Below the pieces are notes generated by a model, which worked only from the letters and a program-made list of their open reading frames with translations, made no database searches and was not told the origin of the DNA. A stretch of 64,000 nucleotides of DNA, taken from Sphingobacteriaceae bacterium. Lineage in GTDB: Bacteria; Bacteroidota; Bacteroidia; B-17B0; Aurantibacillaceae. Position 1 is the first letter of the stretch, and each line of letters opens with the position of its first letter. The translations under genes and the position numbers were made by a program. Of the stretch, positions 7,827 to 17,104 are shown in pieces. The stretch covers positions 1 through 64,000 of the forward strand of contig CANKBS010000001.1 of the NCBI GenBank assembly GCA_947480015.1, given 5' to 3'.

Positions 7827-8675
7827 ATGAAAAATTACAGAGAAGTAAAAATGAGTTATATGGCTCCCGAAGTCTCTATGGGACCAATCCGTCTGCGTCA
7901 GGCCTTTCCTTTAAACGGATTGGATCAGGTAGATCCTTTTATTTTATTACATCATTTCGATTTTACAAAGGGTCCGGGTGAACATGAGTTTCATGTGCCG
8001 CCACATCCGCACCGTGGTTTTTCGCCAATTACCTTTATTTATGAAGGCGCTGTGCGACATACCGATTCACTGGGTAACGATCAGGTAATTTACGATAATG
8101 AAGTGCAATGGATTAATGCCGCGCGTGGTATTATTCATGGCGAAAAAGTTGGAAAAGAATTTGCTGAAAAAGGCGGAAGATTTCAAGGGATACAATTGTG
8201 GATCAATACTCCAAAGGCTCATAAAATGGATCCTCCAAGCTATCAACCCATCACAAAGGATGAAATAGTTTTGATTGAAAAAGAAGGAGTAGAGTTTCGT
8301 CTGGTGTCGGGTAAATATGAAGGGGAGAAAGGTCCGGCTAAATCGGATGTTTTTACAGCCATGCTAAAAATGAAAGAAGGTACTTCCTATACTGTGTCCT
8401 TACCGGCTTCAAACAATGTGGCTTTTTATGTTTTGGAAGGTCAGTTACGAATTAACGAAGAACGTTTTGCCGCTCAGCATCAACTTATTGTTTTTAAAAA
8501 TACCGACGGTGAAATTTTACTCGAAGCTACGGCTGATGCTAAATTGCTTTTAATGGCGGGCGATCCGCTTAATGAGCCATTGGTGACACACGGACCTTTT
8601 GTAATGAATACGCAAACAGAAATTCTGGAAGCCATGCGCGATTATCAGGAAGGTAAAATGGGTTTTTTGTATTAG
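7827..8675 (+). CDS. Pirin family protein
   Basis: A bicupin protein of the pirin family, 282 residues from the ATG at 7827. The N-terminal cupin shows the metal-site pattern PPHPHRGFSPITFIYEG, with further ligands in VRHTDS and GIIHGE. The C-terminal cupin starts near 170. Bacterial pirins bind Fe(II) or other metals; some have quercetin 2,3-dioxygenase activity and others regulate enzymes such as pyruvate dehydrogenase. Which applies here cannot be told from sequence. An in-frame TTG at 7803 would add eight residues but lacks support. It is single, and convergent with the next hydrolase. Confidence 0.93.
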   Translation: MKNYREVKMSYMAPEVSMGPIRLRQAFPLNGLDQVDPFILLHHFDFTKGPGEHEFHVPPHPHRGFSPITFIYEGAVRHTDSLGNDQVIYDNEVQWINAARGIIHGEKVGKEFAEKGGRFQGIQLWINTPKAHKMDPPSYQPITKDEIVLIEKEGVEFRLVSGKYEGEKGPAKSDVFTAMLKMKEGTSYTVSLPASNNVAFYVLEGQLRINEERFAAQHQLIVFKNTDGEILLEATADAKLLLMAGDPLNEPLVTHGPFVMNTQTEILEAMRDYQEGKMGFLY

Positions 8676-8701
8676 ATGGAGTAGTTATTGCCTTCAACAG
8701 A

Positions 8702-9496
8702 TCAATAACACTTTCTTAAAAATTTTCTCAGTTCACTGTGCGTTTGTTTGGGCGATTCTAAAAAACCAAAATGTCCGTCGTGTTCTAAATATAAAACGCT
8801 TTTATTTTTTATAAGTTGAGATTGTTCCAGTAATTGTTCTGCCGGTAAAATAGTATCCAATTCACCAATCACCATCATCACCGGGTATTCCACCAGTCCA
8901 AGTATGAGGTCTCTGCTTGGGCGGTCACGCATGCCATGCAGGGCAGCAATTATACCTTGTTTACTGGTTTGTTTGGCAATTTCAACGGCAAATAAAACTT
9001 CTTCTTTAAGGTATTTTAAATTTTTGGTCGCAAATAAATTACGGATGGTATTTTTAGTATAAACCGTTTTACTGGCTTTAACTAAATTAATAGCACGCCA
9101 GCGATCCGATTTTTTTTCGTCACTGTCGGCATAAGCAGTGCTGTGAAACAAACACAAACCTTTTAAATGGTCGGGGTAACGATCGGCAAAAGCTAAGGCT
9201 ACGTAGCCGCCCATACTATGACCTATGATGACATATTTTTTAAGTTTCAGCGAATCCATCACCGCCTTTACACAGGCCGCCATAAGCTCCATACTGTGCG
9301 CGTAGCCAATACAAGGGGTAGAACCATGTCCGGGTAAATCAATGGCAATTACGCGGTACGATGTTGAAAGATTATCAATTGTTTTTTCCCAAATTTGAGC
9401 TGCACCCAAAAAGCCATGTAAAAGCACCACCACACGACCTTTTCCTTTATCGATAAAGTTTACTTTTTCTTTTTTAAAATAGCTGGTTTTGAGCAT
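8702..9496 (-). CDS. Alpha/beta hydrolase
   Basis: A 264-residue cytoplasmic alpha/beta-fold hydrolase. The motifs are VVLLHGFLGA (oxyanion region, about 25-34), the nucleophile elbow GHSMGG near residue 97, an Asp region in VIGELDTILP and the final His in HDGHFGFLESP. The family includes MenH-like and esterase-type enzymes; there are no menaquinone genes nearby, so I make no specific assignment. The gene is monocistronic, convergent with pirin, and has a TAAATTTG box upstream with a leader of about 20 nt. Confidence 0.87.
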   Translation of the reverse strand: MLKTSYFKKEKVNFIDKGKGRVVVLLHGFLGAAQIWEKTIDNLSTSYRVIAIDLPGHGSTPCIGYAHSMELMAACVKAVMDSLKLKKYVIIGHSMGGYVALAFADRYPDHLKGLCLFHSTAYADSDEKKSDRWRAINLVKASKTVYTKNTIRNLFATKNLKYLKEEVLFAVEIAKQTSKQGIIAALHGMRDRPSRDLILGLVEYPVMMVIGELDTILPAEQLLEQSQLIKNKSVLYLEHDGHFGFLESPKQTHSELRKFLRKCY

Positions 9497-9518
9497 CTTA
9501 ATTTACAGCGTTTGGCAT

Positions 9519-9530
9519 GGGGCAAATTTA
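9519..9530 (-). promoter_or_regulatory. -7 element TAAATTTG followed by CCCC
   Basis: On the minus strand TAAATTTG is followed directly by CCCCAT, about 23 nt before the hydrolase start at 9496. The same TAnnTTTGCCCC string recurs upstream of prfB and queA. Confidence 0.5.
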
Positions 9531-9588
9531 CATTTTAAATGAAACTTTTTGCATATTTTGGCAAAGCAGAATACCCTATTTAAGGTAG

Positions 9589-9619
9589 TTTGAAAACAGG
9601 TGCAATTTTGGTAACTTTA
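9589..9619 (+). promoter_or_regulatory. Promoter of feoAB
   Basis: TTTG at 9589-9592 and TAACTTTA at 9612-9619 are spaced by 19 nt, a strong fit to the Bacteroidota consensus. Because the TTG at 9590 forms the -33 element, it is unlikely to be a start codon; the ATG at 9635 is preferred. I see no clear Fur box. Confidence 0.6.
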
Positions 9620-9634
9620 TACATTAATACTTGT

Positions 9635-9862
9635 ATGCGGTCCTTAGCTAATTTAAAAAAGGGAGAAAAAGCCCTTATCAGATCATTCACCGACGAAGCC
9701 CTTAGTTCAAAACTAATTGAAATGGGCTGTTTGCCCGGTGAAGCAGTGATGATTTCATGTATCGCACCGCTAGGTTGCCCTGTGGCTGTTAACATTGCCG
9801 GCTATCAATTAAGTTTAAGAAAAGAAGAAGCTGCTTCGGTAATTGTAGAATTAGTAGCTTAG
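9635..9862 (+). CDS. feoA: Ferrous iron transport accessory protein FeoA
   Basis: A 75-residue SH3-like protein that supports FeoB in Fe(II) uptake. It shows the family pattern LKKGEKALIRSF, then LIEMGCLPGEAVMISCIAPLGCPVAVNIAGYQLSLRKEEA, which is typical. The ATG at 9635 gives the usual FeoA length; an upstream TTG at 9590 would add 15 residues but falls in the promoter. feoB starts 8 nt after its stop, so the two form an operon. No feoC-like gene follows. Confidence 0.93.
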   Translation: MRSLANLKKGEKALIRSFTDEALSSKLIEMGCLPGEAVMISCIAPLGCPVAVNIAGYQLSLRKEEAASVIVELVA

Positions 9863-9870
9863 TAATTTCT

Positions 9871-11904
9871 TTGTCGCCACCATCAGAAAATAATCACATT
9901 AAAATTGCGTTATTAGGTAATCCCAATGCCGGGAAATCTAGCCTATTTAATGGCTTAACCGGATTGAACCAAAAAACCGGCAACTATGCCGGCGTAACGG
10001 TTGATAGACAAGAGGGCAGTGCCAACTTTCATCTTAATAACACACATTATCATTTTTCAATTCTCGATCTCCCCGGTATTTACAGTCTGTATCCAAAATC
10101 AAACGATGAGGAAATTGCTTGCAAAACCCTGCTGGATGAAAAAGAGAATATTGATGTGATTGTGATTGTTGCCGATGCCACCAATTTAAAACGGAATTTA
10201 TTATTAGCTACGCAACTTATCGATCTTAAATTCAAAACAGTTTTGGCTTTGAGTTTGATGGATGAAGCCGAAAGTCAAAAAATAATCATTGATATTGCCG
10301 GACTGCAAGCCACATTGGGCATAGAGGTTGTAGCAGTTGATTCGCGACGCTTGGTGGGATTTCAGCAATTACGGGAAGCAATTTTAAGAGCAAAATCAAG
10401 CGATAGTTTTTTTTACGATTTGCAAGCAGGCTTTTTAACTGAACATAGCAGCTATAAAAAATTTATTATTTCGGCACTCGATTCTCCTGCAAATTTACAA
10501 CCACTCGAAAATGCCGATAAAATTTACAGGTTTAACACCATCAATTACATCGTTGCCAAATATGTAAAAAGTCCCGAACAATTATCACGTAAGGAATTAA
10601 CCGCTAAAATAGATGCCTTTACGACACATAAGGTTTTCGGCTATGTCATTCTGTTAACCGTTTTATTTCTGGTTTTTCAGTTCATTTTCTTCATTTCAGA
10701 AATGCCCATGAACTGGATTGAAAAATCTTTTTTGGTTTTGGGCGATTATATTCATTCAAATTTACCGAAGGGCCAGTTAAATGATCTGCTAGTAAATGGC
10801 GTGTTGACAGGGGTTAGCGGGGTAATCATGTTTGTGCCACAAATAGCTTTTTTGTTTTTATTTATAGGTTTCCTTGAAGATTCGGGCTATATGGCACGCG
10901 CCAGTTTTATTATGGATAAAGTGATGCGGCGTTTTGGATTAAACGGTAAATCGGTTATTCCACTCATCAGCGGAACTGCCTGTGCCGTGCCTTCTATTAT
11001 GGCAACACGTTCCATCAGTAATTTAAAAGAACGCCTCATCACGATCTTTATTTTACCACTTATTTCCTGTTCGGCGCGTTTGCCGGTTTATACCTTACTC
11101 ATTGCGGTGCTTTATCCTAACAGTAAATTTTTAGGCATCTTCAATTCAAAGGGCTTGGTATTGTTCTTATTATATATGCTGGGTTTTGTGGTCACCCTGC
11201 TTACTGCCTCTGTATTAAAGCATCTTATCAAAACCAAAGAGACCTCTTTTTTTATTATGGAATTGCCCGTTTACCGATGGCCACAGCCTAAAAACATTGG
11301 CATCATGGTTTACAATAAAATTAAAGTGTTTGTGGGTGAAGCCGGAAAAATCATTCTGGCAATCTCGGTGGTGCTGTGGTTTTTAAGCACACATGGATCA
11401 AACGATAATTTCAGAGACCTCGAAGCAGCTAAAACACGCATTGAAAATGCGCCGGTAACCAGTCAAACGCATACCTTACTAAAAGTCATTGAAACCCAAA
11501 AATTAAAACATTCCTATATTGGTAATTTAGGTCATTTCATTGAACCGGTCATCCGACCATTGGGCTTTGATTGGAAGATCGGGATTGCCCTCATCACTTC
11601 CTTTGCCGCCCGCGAAGTGTTTGTTGGAACCATGGCTACCATTTATCAAAGCGAAGATGAAAATAACAGTGAAGGCATAAGGCAAAAATTATTGCACGAA
11701 CGTGATGCCTCGGGAAATTTAAAATATTCAAAAGCGGTTTGTTGGTCATTACTCTTATTTTACGCCTTTGCCATGCAGTGCATGAGTACCATTGCGGTGG
11801 TTAAACGCGAAACCAAAAGCTGGAAATGGGTTTTAGCTCAATTGGCATTTATGTCTGTACTGGCCTATGGCTCGGCCTTCGCGGCTTATCAACTACTTTC
11901 TTGA
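9871..11904 (+). CDS. feoB: Ferrous iron transporter FeoB
   Basis: A 677-residue inner-membrane Fe(II) permease with an N-terminal G protein domain. G1 is GNPNAGKSS at 16-24, the G3 region is DLPGIYSLYP near 70, and GDI-like helices follow to about 245. The membrane part has roughly eight to ten segments in two Gate repeats, including GFLEDSGYMARASFIMD, the GTACAVPSIMATR loop and SCSARLPVY with its conserved cysteine. TTG at 9871 is the only start that leaves the G1 motif intact. The long final part lacks a FeoC-like fusion. It imports iron under low-oxygen or reduced conditions. Confidence 0.96.
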   Translation: MSPPSENNHIKIALLGNPNAGKSSLFNGLTGLNQKTGNYAGVTVDRQEGSANFHLNNTHYHFSILDLPGIYSLYPKSNDEEIACKTLLDEKENIDVIVIVADATNLKRNLLLATQLIDLKFKTVLALSLMDEAESQKIIIDIAGLQATLGIEVVAVDSRRLVGFQQLREAILRAKSSDSFFYDLQAGFLTEHSSYKKFIISALDSPANLQPLENADKIYRFNTINYIVAKYVKSPEQLSRKELTAKIDAFTTHKVFGYVILLTVLFLVFQFIFFISEMPMNWIEKSFLVLGDYIHSNLPKGQLNDLLVNGVLTGVSGVIMFVPQIAFLFLFIGFLEDSGYMARASFIMDKVMRRFGLNGKSVIPLISGTACAVPSIMATRSISNLKERLITIFILPLISCSARLPVYTLLIAVLYPNSKFLGIFNSKGLVLFLLYMLGFVVTLLTASVLKHLIKTKETSFFIMELPVYRWPQPKNIGIMVYNKIKVFVGEAGKIILAISVVLWFLSTHGSNDNFRDLEAAKTRIENAPVTSQTHTLLKVIETQKLKHSYIGNLGHFIEPVIRPLGFDWKIGIALITSFAAREVFVGTMATIYQSEDENNSEGIRQKLLHERDASGNLKYSKAVCWSLLLFYAFAMQCMSTIAVVKRETKSWKWVLAQLAFMSVLAYGSAFAAYQLLS

Positions 11905-11991
11905 TTAAAATAAGCTAAGGAGATTATTACTAATTAATTTCATGCTTGCTATCAATGAATTCCATATCTGCTTAAGGAGATCTTTTAAAGC

Positions 11992-12058
11992 ATGGGGCAA
12001 AATTATTTTACCACAAACAAGTATCTAATTGCTTTGGTATTCAATTAATTTGCCCCAT
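11992..12058. repeat. Inverted repeat ATGGGGCAAA / TTTGCCCCAT
   Basis: Two perfect 10-bp arms at 11992-12001 and 12049-12058 flank a 47-bp spacer in the feoB-aminopeptidase gap. The left arm read on the minus strand is part of TAATTTTGCCCCATG, a good -7 element pointing left, where the ATG opens only a two-codon frame. The right arm is TTAATTTGCCCC on the plus strand, about 25 nt before the aminopeptidase start. Confidence 0.55.
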
Positions 12059-12081
12059 TTTTACATTCTAATTTTTTTACG

Positions 12082-14772
12082 ATGATTCTTCGACTTGTAA
12101 GCCTTGGTTTAGCTACATTGCTTTTAAACAGTGCCTGCCACAGTACAAAAAAAAATACCGCCTCAGGTGTTTCTAACAACACCGAACCGGCAATTCAATT
12201 AGATACCATAAAGGTTACGGCTAACGAACCCTATCAGAAAGAGTTATATCGTGCCGCTAATACCAAACTCCAGGATATTAGTCACACCAAATTGGAAGTA
12301 AATTTTGATTGGAGTACCAGCCGCATGAACGGGAAAGCTACGTTAACCATGCGCCCTTATTTTTATCCAAGCAACGTGTTATACCTCAATGCAAGGGGCA
12401 TGGAGATTAAAACGCTGGAGATTTTCGAGCCGAGCAAGGCGGAAGTTGATCCAAAGAAAGGCGGCAAACAACCCTTGCAATCAGCAACAGAAGGCATGAG
12501 CAAAGTGGTTGGCTCATCTTTCGTATACGAAAATGATTCTTTAAAAATTAATCTAGGAAAAACCTTCACATCAAAAGACACCTATTATGTAGTTATTGAT
12601 TACATAGCAAAACCCAATGAAATAAAAAGCAGTGGAAGCAATGCTATAACCGACGACAAGGGTTTATACTTTATAAATCCAACCGGCGAAAATCCTTTTA
12701 AAATGCCGCAAATATGGACCCAAGGCGAAACCCAAGCCAATTCAGCTTGGTTCCCTACCATTGACAGTCCGAATGAAAAAATGACACAAGAAATTTTAAT
12801 GACGGTAGATGAAAAATTCACCACCTTATCAAACGGCAGCTTAATTAGTTCTACCAAACAAGTGGGAGGTACCCGTCTCGATCATTGGAAGTTAGATCAG
12901 CCGCATTCGCCTTACCTGGCCATGATGGCTGTGGGTGAATTTAAAAAAGTGACCGATAATCCATGGAACGGAAAAGAAATAAGTTATTACGTTGAGAAAG
13001 ACTATGAACAAGAAGCCGTAGCCATTTTTGGTGACACCAAAGAGATGATTGAATTTTATTCAAACCGTTTGGGCGTGCCCTATGCCTGGCCTAAATACGC
13101 GCAAATTGCGGTTCGTGATTATGTGAGTGGTGCAATGGAAAACACCAGCGCTACTTTACACGGCGATTTTATGGTGTATCAAACCAAACGCGAAATGATT
13201 GATGGCAAAAGAGGTAATATGGTTATCGCACACGAATTATTTCATCAATGGTTTGGCGATTTAGTTACTGCCGAAAGCTGGTCAAATTTACCTTTAAACG
13301 AGAGCTTCGCCACTTATGCCGAATACCTCTGGGAAGAATATAAATCAGGTCGTGATGCAGCCGATTACCACCACTGGCTGAGTAAGAAAGGCTATCTGCA
13401 ATCTGATAAGGAAGTGGATTTAATTCGATTTAATTATAGAGATAAGGAAGATATGTTTGATGGCTTTAGTTATAATAAAGGGGGTCAAGTGTTACACATG
13501 TTGCGCAAAGCAGTGGGTGACGATGCTTTTTTTGCTTCCTTAAAGAATTACCTCGAAACCAATAAATACAAATCGGGTGAAATACACAATCTGCGTTTAG
13601 CTTTTGAAGAAACAACAGGCCAAGATTTAAACTGGTTCTTTAACGAATGGTTCTTAAATAAAGGGCGGCCTAAATTAAAGGTCACCAAAAATTACAATGC
13701 CGCCAAAGGCACCATTGAGTTAAACATAGAGCAATTACAGGATTTGAAAAAATACCCTTTGTATACCTTACCGCTTGAAACAGATGTGTATTTGAATGGA
13801 AAAATGGAAAGACATCATATTTTGCTGACTGATCAAAAACAACAATTTCAGTTTAAAGCCACTGCTGAGCCTCAGTTGGTTAATGTGGATGCCGAGCGTC
13901 AGTTACTTTGCGACATGGCGTATACAAAATCACAACAAGAATATTTTTTCCAATATCATAATGCGCCTTTGTATGAAGATCGTTACGAAGCCCTCAATGA
14001 ACTTGAAGATAAAATAGCCGACACGGCAGTTTACGCTTTATACAAAGAAGCTGCATTGAACGATAAATTTTTTGCTATCCGTAATTATGCCATCGAACAC
14101 TTGGATAAGGCTAAGCCTGATAAAGCTGCTTTAAGAAGGCTGCTTACAAGCATTTATAAAAACGATAAAAACACAAAAACCAGAGCGCTTGCGCTTCACC
14201 TTTTAAGCGAAAACGTTGAGGCGGGCTCAGAAATATCTACGTTATACGAATCAGCCCTTAACGAAGCATCTTATGCCATTTGCGGGGAAGCTATACAGGC
14301 CATTGCTCAAACCAATACCACACTAGCCATGAGTAAAGCAAAATTATTTGAGAAAGAAAGTGGTAAAGATGTGTTGTTTCCGCTGGCAAACTTATATGCG
14401 ACTAATGGAAGCGATGATCAAATTCCATTTTTTCACAATGCCATTAAATACATGACGGGTTTTGATTTTATGAGTTTTTGCGCCAGTTATGCTAAAACCG
14501 CTAAACGCTGCAGCACATCAACCAGTGCCATTGCAGCTGCAATGGATTTTGAAGGACTTGGTAAAGGTGCCAATAAATACATCAAATTTGCCAGCCTCAA
14601 AGCCCTAAAAGATATTGCAGGCGAATGGGAGCTACGCGCGAAAAAAGCAAAAACTGGAATTGAAAGTGCAAAAAAAGAAAATAAAATTACCGGTGAACTT
14701 GAAAAAGAACTCCAAACAATTACAGAAACAAAAGATATTCTTACAAATATGTACAACCGTTCAAAATCATAA
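12082..14772 (+). CDS. M1 family aminopeptidase, lipoprotein
   Basis: An 896-residue zinc aminopeptidase. A lipoprotein signal ends in LLNSAC (lipid-anchored Cys19), placing it in the periplasm or outer membrane. The substrate-recognition motif GAMEN is at 350-354. The zinc site HELFH (His384, Glu385, His388) is followed 19 residues after His388 by Glu407 in NES, the full HExxHx18E signature. N-terminal beta domain about 50-280, catalytic domain about 280-550. The C-terminal half of about 340 residues looks like helical HEAT-type repeats (RALALHLLSEN, SYAICGEAIQAIA). Likely trims extracellular peptides. The small lipoprotein gene follows after 17 nt. Confidence 0.93.
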   Translation: MILRLVSLGLATLLLNSACHSTKKNTASGVSNNTEPAIQLDTIKVTANEPYQKELYRAANTKLQDISHTKLEVNFDWSTSRMNGKATLTMRPYFYPSNVLYLNARGMEIKTLEIFEPSKAEVDPKKGGKQPLQSATEGMSKVVGSSFVYENDSLKINLGKTFTSKDTYYVVIDYIAKPNEIKSSGSNAITDDKGLYFINPTGENPFKMPQIWTQGETQANSAWFPTIDSPNEKMTQEILMTVDEKFTTLSNGSLISSTKQVGGTRLDHWKLDQPHSPYLAMMAVGEFKKVTDNPWNGKEISYYVEKDYEQEAVAIFGDTKEMIEFYSNRLGVPYAWPKYAQIAVRDYVSGAMENTSATLHGDFMVYQTKREMIDGKRGNMVIAHELFHQWFGDLVTAESWSNLPLNESFATYAEYLWEEYKSGRDAADYHHWLSKKGYLQSDKEVDLIRFNYRDKEDMFDGFSYNKGGQVLHMLRKAVGDDAFFASLKNYLETNKYKSGEIHNLRLAFEETTGQDLNWFFNEWFLNKGRPKLKVTKNYNAAKGTIELNIEQLQDLKKYPLYTLPLETDVYLNGKMERHHILLTDQKQQFQFKATAEPQLVNVDAERQLLCDMAYTKSQQEYFFQYHNAPLYEDRYEALNELEDKIADTAVYALYKEAALNDKFFAIRNYAIEHLDKAKPDKAALRRLLTSIYKNDKNTKTRALALHLLSENVEAGSEISTLYESALNEASYAICGEAIQAIAQTNTTLAMSKAKLFEKESGKDVLFPLANLYATNGSDDQIPFFHNAIKYMTGFDFMSFCASYAKTAKRCSTSTSAIAAAMDFEGLGKGANKYIKFASLKALKDIAGEWELRAKKAKTGIESAKKENKITGELEKELQTITETKDILTNMYNRSKS

Positions 14773-14789
14773 ATTCAAACTAAAAAACC

Positions 14790-15185
14790 ATGATTAAAAA
14801 AATAAGTAGTGCTCTCCTGTTTCTTTTCGCCATTATGTCCTGTACAAATGATACAGAAAATGCGTATTCCGAGATAAAACAAATAGCCGCGCAAATAAAT
14901 AAAAAATGCCCACAAATGATCGATTCTGAAACACGACTCGATGGCATTCGCGTTTTAAAACCCAATACCATTGTTTACAAATACACGCTCGTTAATTTGT
15001 TGGCCGAGAATTTAGATACCGCTAAATTTTATACCGCCATGTGGCCGGGTTTATTAAGCACTATCAAAATTAGTCCTGATATGAAAAGCCTGCGTGAAAC
15101 AAATACCGAATTTCAATACGATTATAAAGACAAAAACAACAAAGGGGTTTATTTATTTAAAATTCTGCCTAAAGATTATAAATAA
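14790..15185 (+). CDS. Small lipoprotein of unknown function
   Basis: A 131-residue protein with a lipoprotein signal ending AIMSC (Cys18). The mature part has no motif that I know; a short alpha-beta fold is likely, with conserved-looking segments KCPQMIDSETRLDGIRVL and TIVYKYTLVN. These resemble a widespread small-protein family with a CPxxxDxxTRLD motif found in several phyla, where no function is settled. It lies 17 nt after the M1 aminopeptidase and is probably cotranscribed. The next 190 bp to the exonuclease are non-coding. Confidence 0.8.
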   Translation: MIKKISSALLFLFAIMSCTNDTENAYSEIKQIAAQINKKCPQMIDSETRLDGIRVLKPNTIVYKYTLVNLLAENLDTAKFYTAMWPGLLSTIKISPDMKSLRETNTEFQYDYKDKNNKGVYLFKILPKDYK

Positions 15186-15375
15186 CGCATCAGAACTATT
15201 TTATACAACCGAAACACAACATCCAGCTTCGGGATTTTATTGAACAAACAAGTAATTAAACAGGCGACGATGCTCATCTAATTTAATTTCTATTGATTTT
15301 GTGATTTTTTTCCTTGCTGTGGCTATGGCACCCTCCCTACAAAAGCAGTAAATTCGCTCAACAATTTATTTAGAT

Positions 15376-16071
15376 ATGGCGCAAACTGACATTGAAAAAA
15401 TCCTTTTTCTGGATATTGAAACCGTTCCACTGGTTTACAATTACTCCGATTTACAAGAGAGTACCAAAGAGTTGTGGGATAAAAAATGGCAATATAACCG
15501 CGAGGTTTCGCCCGAACAACAGTATCAAAAATCGGGCATATACGCCGAGTTTGCCAAAGTTGTTTGTATTGGTTTAGGCTATTACCATCAACATAAATTT
15601 CGGGTAAAAACAATTTCTTCAAGCAATGAACTTGATATTTTAAAGCAGTTTTCAGACCTTTTAAAGGAGCATTTTAATACCACCACGCATTTATTATGCG
15701 CGCATAATGGTAAGGAATTTGATTTTCCTTTTCTGTGTCGTCGTTTTTTGATAAATAATCTGGTATTACCAAAAACCCTTCAATTACAAGGGTTAAAACC
15801 ATGGAACATCCATCACATCGACACCATGGACCTTTGGAAATTTGGAGACATAAAAAATTTCTCCTCACTTAATCTCCTCGCGCATGTATTTGGTATCCCT
15901 TCTCCAAAAGACGATATGGATGGAAGTATGGTAGCAAAAACTTTTTATGAGGACAAAGATCTGGAAAAAATAGCCCGTTATTGTTTAAAAGATGTGATCA
16001 CTTTAGCAAGGGTATATAACCGTTTTGTTGGACATGGAAATTTAAATGATGATGAAATTATTTTTGTGTAA
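15376..16071 (+). CDS. PolB-like 3'-5' exonuclease
   Basis: A 231-residue member of the predicted 3'-5' exonuclease PolB-like family (DnaQ/RNase H-like fold). Exo I is FLDIETVP with Asp13 and Glu15. Exo II is HNGKEFDFPFLCRRF with an Asp near residue 116. Exo III is YCLKDVITLARVY near 205, with the catalytic Asp. Length equals the stand-alone family. It probably removes nucleotides from DNA or RNA 3' ends; a specific repair role is not known. gpsA follows after 37 nt, with a possible TATTTTTG promoter inside the last codons of this gene. Confidence 0.9.
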   Translation: MAQTDIEKILFLDIETVPLVYNYSDLQESTKELWDKKWQYNREVSPEQQYQKSGIYAEFAKVVCIGLGYYHQHKFRVKTISSSNELDILKQFSDLLKEHFNTTTHLLCAHNGKEFDFPFLCRRFLINNLVLPKTLQLQGLKPWNIHHIDTMDLWKFGDIKNFSSLNLLAHVFGIPSPKDDMDGSMVAKTFYEDKDLEKIARYCLKDVITLARVYNRFVGHGNLNDDEIIFV

Positions 16072-16108
16072 ATTTATGCCATAAAATCAAACAAAAAAAA
16101 TCACGATT

Positions 16109-17104
16109 ATGTCGGCGCCCCGCATTGCAATAATAGGAAGTGGAAGCTGGGCAACAGCCCTGGCAAAGTTGTTTTTAAATAACACCAAGCTCTTAAATTG
16201 GTATGTGCGTAAGGAAGAAGACGCTGCCTATTTCAACGAATTTAAAACCAATCCCCGTTATTTAAGTTCGGTTGAATTTGATACCGACAAAATTAAATTC
16301 TACACCTCACTTTCCGAGTGTATTCAAAATTCCGATTATCTCGTATTAGCTATCCCTTCAGCCTTTCTCAACGATTCCTTTGCGTCCATTTCTGATAAAG
16401 ATCTTCAGCATAAAATACTATTTTCAGCCATTAAAGGAATTGTTCCTCAGCACAACCTGATTGTAGGTGAGTATTTAAATAAAGCCTATAATGTTCCCCT
16501 GCAAAATATAGGAGTTATTTCAGGTCCTTGCCATGCCGAAGAGGTTGCCATGGAAAAACTCAGTTACCTGACCATAGCTTCTATTAACACGGCCAATGCG
16601 CAAACTCTGAGTAATCTTTTAAATTGCCGCTATTTAAAATCTACGGTAAGTGATGATATTTATGGCACCGAATTTTCGGCGGTTTTAAAGAATGTAATAG
16701 CCGTTGCCGGTGGCATTTGTCATGGTTTGGGTTATGGTGATAATTTTTTAGCAGTGCTGGTAAGTAATGCCATTCAAGAAATTAAGCGTTTTGTTGATGC
16801 CGTTCATCCTATTGATCGCGACATTAAAGCCTCTGCCTACTTGGGTGATCTTTTGGTAACCGCCTATTCGCAATTTAGCCGTAACCGTATGTTTGGCACC
16901 ATGCTTGGCAAAGGTTACAGTGTAAAACAGGCGCAACTCGAAATGAACATGGTGGCTGAAGGATATTATGCCGTTAAATGTGTTTATGAGATTAATAAAG
17001 TGCACAAGGTAAACATGCCAATTACTAACGCTGTTTACAATATCATTTACCAAAATCATGATGTGCGCAAAGAAATAATAAATCTCTCAAATTTATTATC
17101 TTAA
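16109..17104 (+). CDS. gpsA: Glycerol-3-phosphate dehydrogenase [NAD(P)+] GpsA
   Basis: A 331-residue cytoplasmic enzyme reducing dihydroxyacetone phosphate to sn-glycerol 3-phosphate for phospholipid synthesis. The dinucleotide motif GSGSWATALAK is near 10-20. Other marks are the GPCHAEEVA substrate loop (about 140), the active-site lysine in FSAVLKNVIAVAGGICHGLGYGDN (about 190-213) and the C-terminal GYYAVK. Its stop overlaps the next ATG by one base (TAATG), so it is translationally coupled to the membrane protein downstream. Confidence 0.96.
   Translation: MSAPRIAIIGSGSWATALAKLFLNNTKLLNWYVRKEEDAAYFNEFKTNPRYLSSVEFDTDKIKFYTSLSECIQNSDYLVLAIPSAFLNDSFASISDKDLQHKILFSAIKGIVPQHNLIVGEYLNKAYNVPLQNIGVISGPCHAEEVAMEKLSYLTIASINTANAQTLSNLLNCRYLKSTVSDDIYGTEFSAVLKNVIAVAGGICHGLGYGDNFLAVLVSNAIQEIKRFVDAVHPIDRDIKASAYLGDLLVTAYSQFSRNRMFGTMLGKGYSVKQAQLEMNMVAEGYYAVKCVYEINKVHKVNMPITNAVYNIIYQNHDVRKEIINLSNLLS

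Noticed and set aside
9590-9634. TTG at 9590 as the feoA start
   Set aside because: The TTG is part of the -33 element of a well-spaced promoter, and the added residues do not resemble FeoA.
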